From: an uncultured Lachnospiraceae bacterium
GTDB taxonomy: Bacteria > Bacillota > Clostridia > Lachnospirales > Lachnospiraceae
DNA length: 64,000 nt
Direction: 5' to 3'
Assembly: GCA_910586705.1 (NCBI GenBank)
Contig: CAJUJK010000006.1
Span: 62,001 to 126,000 of the forward strand
The notes beneath the pieces were generated by a model, which worked only from the letters and a program-made list of their open reading frames with translations, was not told the DNA's origin and made no database searches. Shown here one piece after another: positions 61,502 to 64,000 of this stretch; the first letter of the stretch is position 1, and every line of letters starts with the position of its first letter. A program made the translations under genes and the position numbers.

Positions 61502-63013
61502 TTAACGAACGCGGAAACTGATCACGCTGCCCGCAGGCGCGGTGAAACTGATCATGCCGTCCTTCACCTCATAAGCGGTAAAGTTCTCCTCCTTCACCTT
61601 CTCGGGATCGTCAAAGGTGTTGTGCGCGTGCATCTCGCCTTTCAGGATTGCGGCGGTAATCTCCTTCGGCGCAAGTTCCATAAAGGACATTTCCACAGGC
61701 GCGTCCTCATCCGTGGAGAGGTTTGCCAGCGTCACGTTCACATAGCCGTCCTTGTCCACAGAGACGGACTCGTCAAGGAACGGCACCTTGCAGGCGTCAT
61801 CCACACCGATCATCCGATTGCCTTCGATGCAGCTCTCCACAAGTTCCGCATCCTGATGATGCTTGTACATGTGGAAAATATGATAGGTGGGCGTCAGAAT
61901 CATCTTCGGCCCCTCCGTCAGAATCACGGACTGCAGCACATTGACCATCTGTGCGATACACGCCATCTTCACCCGGTCACAGTGCTTGTTGAAAATATTT
62001 AAGGTCACGCCCGCCACAAGCGCGTCGCGCATGGTGTTCTGCTGATAGAGGAATCCCGGATTCGTGCCCGGCTCCACGTCAAACCAGCAGCCCCACTCGT
62101 CAACGATCATGCCGATCTTCTTGTCGGGATCGTACTGATCCATGATCGCGCCGTGCCGTTCCACCAGTTCTTCCATATAGAGCGCCTTCGCCATCGTCTG
62201 ATACCATGTCGCCTCGTCAAACTCCGTGGCGCTGCCCTTGTTCTCCCATCCGCCCGGATGCACATAGTAATGGAGGGACAAGCCGTCCATGTAACCGTTG
62301 GGGATGTTGTTCGGCTGCGGCAGCGCAAAACAGGTCTTTAACACGCCCTCCGTCCAGAAATAATCCGCCACGTTGGGACCGCCGCAAATCTTCTTGATGG
62401 GCGCCGCATTGTCATAGTGCCGCACATAAGTCTGGTATCTTCTGTACAGGTTCGCGTAATACTCCGGCGTCATGCTGCCGCCGCAGCCCCAGTTTTCATT
62501 GCCCACGCCGAAATAGTCGATCTTCCACGGCTTTTCATGCCCGTTTTCTTTGCGCAGGTCCGCCATGGGGGAGACGCCGTCAAAAGTGATGTACTCCACC
62601 CACTCACTCATCTCCTGCACCGTACCGCTGCCCACGTTCCCGTTTACATAAGTCTTACAGCCAAGCTGCTCGCAGAGCTCGAAAAACTCGTGCGTGCCGA
62701 AGCTGTTGTCCTCCACCACGCCGCCCCAGTGGGTGTTGATCATCTTCTTGCGGGTTTCCTTCGGACCGATGCCGTCCTTCCAGTGGTACTCGTCCGCAAA
62801 ACAGCCGCCCGGCCAGCGCAGCACGGGAATCTGCATCTCCTTCAGGGCGTCCACCACATCCTTGCGCATCCCGTTCACGTTGGGAATGTCGGAATTTTCT
62901 CCCACATATAACCCCTCGTAGATACATCTGCCCAGATGCTCCGAGAAATGCCCGTAGATTTCCGGGTTGATGTGCCCCTTTTTGTTCTTCTCATTGATAA
63001 ATAATTTTGCCAT
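61502..63013 (-). CDS. GH51 alpha-L-arabinofuranosidase
   Basis: 503 aa, standard length, no signal peptide so cytoplasmic. Acid/base Glu in FGVGNENWGCGG and nucleophile Glu in MIVDEWGCWF; also RWPGGCFADEYHWKDGIGP, typical of the family. Releases terminal arabinofuranose from arabinan or arabinoxylan oligosaccharides. 13 bp after the GH43 gene. Confidence 0.96.
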   Translation of the reverse strand: MAKLFINEKNKKGHINPEIYGHFSEHLGRCIYEGLYVGENSDIPNVNGMRKDVVDALKEMQIPVLRWPGGCFADEYHWKDGIGPKETRKKMINTHWGGVVEDNSFGTHEFFELCEQLGCKTYVNGNVGSGTVQEMSEWVEYITFDGVSPMADLRKENGHEKPWKIDYFGVGNENWGCGGSMTPEYYANLYRRYQTYVRHYDNAAPIKKICGGPNVADYFWTEGVLKTCFALPQPNNIPNGYMDGLSLHYYVHPGGWENKGSATEFDEATWYQTMAKALYMEELVERHGAIMDQYDPDKKIGMIVDEWGCWFDVEPGTNPGFLYQQNTMRDALVAGVTLNIFNKHCDRVKMACIAQMVNVLQSVILTEGPKMILTPTYHIFHMYKHHQDAELVESCIEGNRMIGVDDACKVPFLDESVSVDKDGYVNVTLANLSTDEDAPVEMSFMELAPKEITAAILKGEMHAHNTFDDPEKVKEENFTAYEVKDGMISFTAPAGSVISFRVR

Positions 63014-63026
63014 ACCCTCTCCCTTT

Positions 63027-63971
63027 CTAATTGAATTTGAATACCGGTCTGCCGTCCTCCCAGCCGAACTTCATCAGCATCGCGTGACGGTTCGGATTGT
63101 AGAGCGGGTCGCCCACGATCTCCGTCTCTGTCCTCGCGTGGTAGACCAGAATGTCGTTGCCCTCCTCGTCCACGGTAAAGCTGTTGTGCCCCGGTCCGTA
63201 AACGCCCAGCGTCTCGTCGGATTTAAGCACCGGGTAACGCTCCTTCTTCCATGACAGGGGGTCTAACATATCCGCGTCTTCATCCGCCGTCAGCATCCCC
63301 ATGCAGTAGGCGATGCCCGTCTCAGACGCGGAGTAGGTCACGAAAATCTTCCCGTTCCGTTTGAGAACCGCCGGACCCTCGTTCACCCAGAAACCAACCC
63401 GCTCCCAGTCGTAATCCGGGGTGGTCAGAAGCACCTGCACGGTCTTTAACTTGTAAGGCGTCTCCAGTTCTCCTATGTAAAGGTTAGACACCTGCTTTCC
63501 GATGCCCACCTTTTCCGCCCAGATATAATACCATCTGCCCTTGTTCTCGAACACGGTGCCGTCCAGCGAAAACGCCATGAAGGAAAATTCGTCGTCGTCC
63601 GCCCTTCCCATCTTTCCCTTTTCCGTCCATGTGCCGGTTATGGGATCTTCATCCTTGCACTCCAGCACATAGGGTCTGATCTGCCAGACATCGTCCTTGT
63701 CACCGCCCGCATAGTAAATGTACCATGCCCCGTCTATGTAATGCAGCTCGGGCGCCCAGATATGGCAGCTCATAATCCCCGACTCGTGCTTGTGCCAGAC
63801 TTCCGTCTCGGGCGCGTCAGCCAGCCCCGCAAGCGTATCGGATCTGCGCAGTACAATGCCGTCATAGGCAGGCACGGAAGCCGTGAAGTAATAGGTGCCG
63901 TCCGTATGCCTGTACACATAAGGATCAGCCCGCTGTAATATCCACGGCTTGTTGTATAATAGTTCGCTCAT
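63027..63971 (-). CDS. GH43 glycosidase (arabinofuranosidase/xylosidase type)
   Basis: 314 aa, GGGGG before the ATG, no signal peptide. Five-bladed propeller features: general base Asp in LQRADPYVYRHTDG, middle Asp near HIWAPELHYIDG, and general acid Glu in WVNEGPAVLK. Also YGPGHNSF near residue 250. Cytoplasmic, so it trims imported oligosaccharides. First gene of the GH43-GH51-DUF6171-transporter run; its promoter is at or beyond the right edge. Confidence 0.92.
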   Translation of the reverse strand: MSELLYNKPWILQRADPYVYRHTDGTYYFTASVPAYDGIVLRRSDTLAGLADAPETEVWHKHESGIMSCHIWAPELHYIDGAWYIYYAGGDKDDVWQIRPYVLECKDEDPITGTWTEKGKMGRADDDEFSFMAFSLDGTVFENKGRWYYIWAEKVGIGKQVSNLYIGELETPYKLKTVQVLLTTPDYDWERVGFWVNEGPAVLKRNGKIFVTYSASETGIAYCMGMLTADEDADMLDPLSWKKERYPVLKSDETLGVYGPGHNSFTVDEEGNDILVYHARTETEIVGDPLYNPNRHAMLMKFGWEDGRPVFKFN

Positions 63972-64000
63972 CTTTATCCCCCATTTCCGGCTTCACCCCG

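Overview
The window looks like a chromosomal segment of a gut Lachnospiraceae-type Clostridia. Protein families typical of that group recur (domains I recognise as DUF4125, DUF6171, DUF6320, CD1871A-type CXXC peptide, FIST, CUT1 sugar ABC transporters with YesM/YesN two-component regulators). Coding density is high, Shine-Dalgarno sites are strong, and the core genes are moderately GC-rich. The stretch 22.4-31.0 kb is clearly more AT-rich and is an integrated mobile region.

Layout. 1-5 kb: the 5' part of a giant FN3-Rhs protein preceded by a two-domain wall hydrolase, both without signal peptides. 5-9.7 kb: an esterase, an acyltransferase, a zinc-ribbon membrane protein, a DUF4125 protein and a GerMN lipoprotein. 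9.7-21.9 kb: a one-direction amino-sugar disaccharide locus with a GH94 phosphorylase, a phosphohexomutase, a sensor kinase, a sugar-binding protein, two permeases, a response regulator, NagB and NagA. 22.1-22.4 kb: two tRNA-Leu genes. 22.4-31.0 kb: an integrated element at the 3' end of tRNA-Leu(AAG), then a second att-bounded cargo segment with a PIN toxin-antitoxin pair. 31-36 kb: single housekeeping or accessory enzymes and some decayed genes. 36.4-40 kb: an ADP-ribosylglycohydrolase / PfkB kinase / PnuC operon facing a GntR regulator. 40-44 kb: a split chromate transporter and an extracytoplasmic redox trio. 44.9-53.2 kb: a raffinose-family oligosaccharide locus (GH36, amylosucrase-type GH13, ABC transporter, AraC). 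53.3-57.3 kb: FIST and soluble chemoreceptor genes facing a GGDEF-EAL-LamG protein. 57.5-64 kb: an arabinose-containing glycan locus (GH43, GH51, ABC transporter).

The most striking system is the mobile element at 22.4-29.2 kb. Its replication protein has the motif order of eukaryotic CRESS-DNA virus Reps: an HUH nuclease with a YxxK motif, followed by an SF3 helicase. A 13-bp stem-loop upstream of the gene displays CAGTATTAC on the rep coding strand, which fits the NANTATTAC origin nonamer of circoviruses and geminiviruses. With a tRNA-targeting tyrosine integrase, 21-bp att repeats and tandem GGTTACACTT arm repeats, it looks like an integrative rolling-circle plasmid of CRESS type.

The three sugar loci follow one plan: import by a lipoprotein-dependent CUT1 transporter, with predicted cytoplasmic cleavage by enzymes that lack signal peptides. 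Two of them share a paired hairpin element just after the second permease gene, and two have a stem-loop between binding-protein and permease genes.
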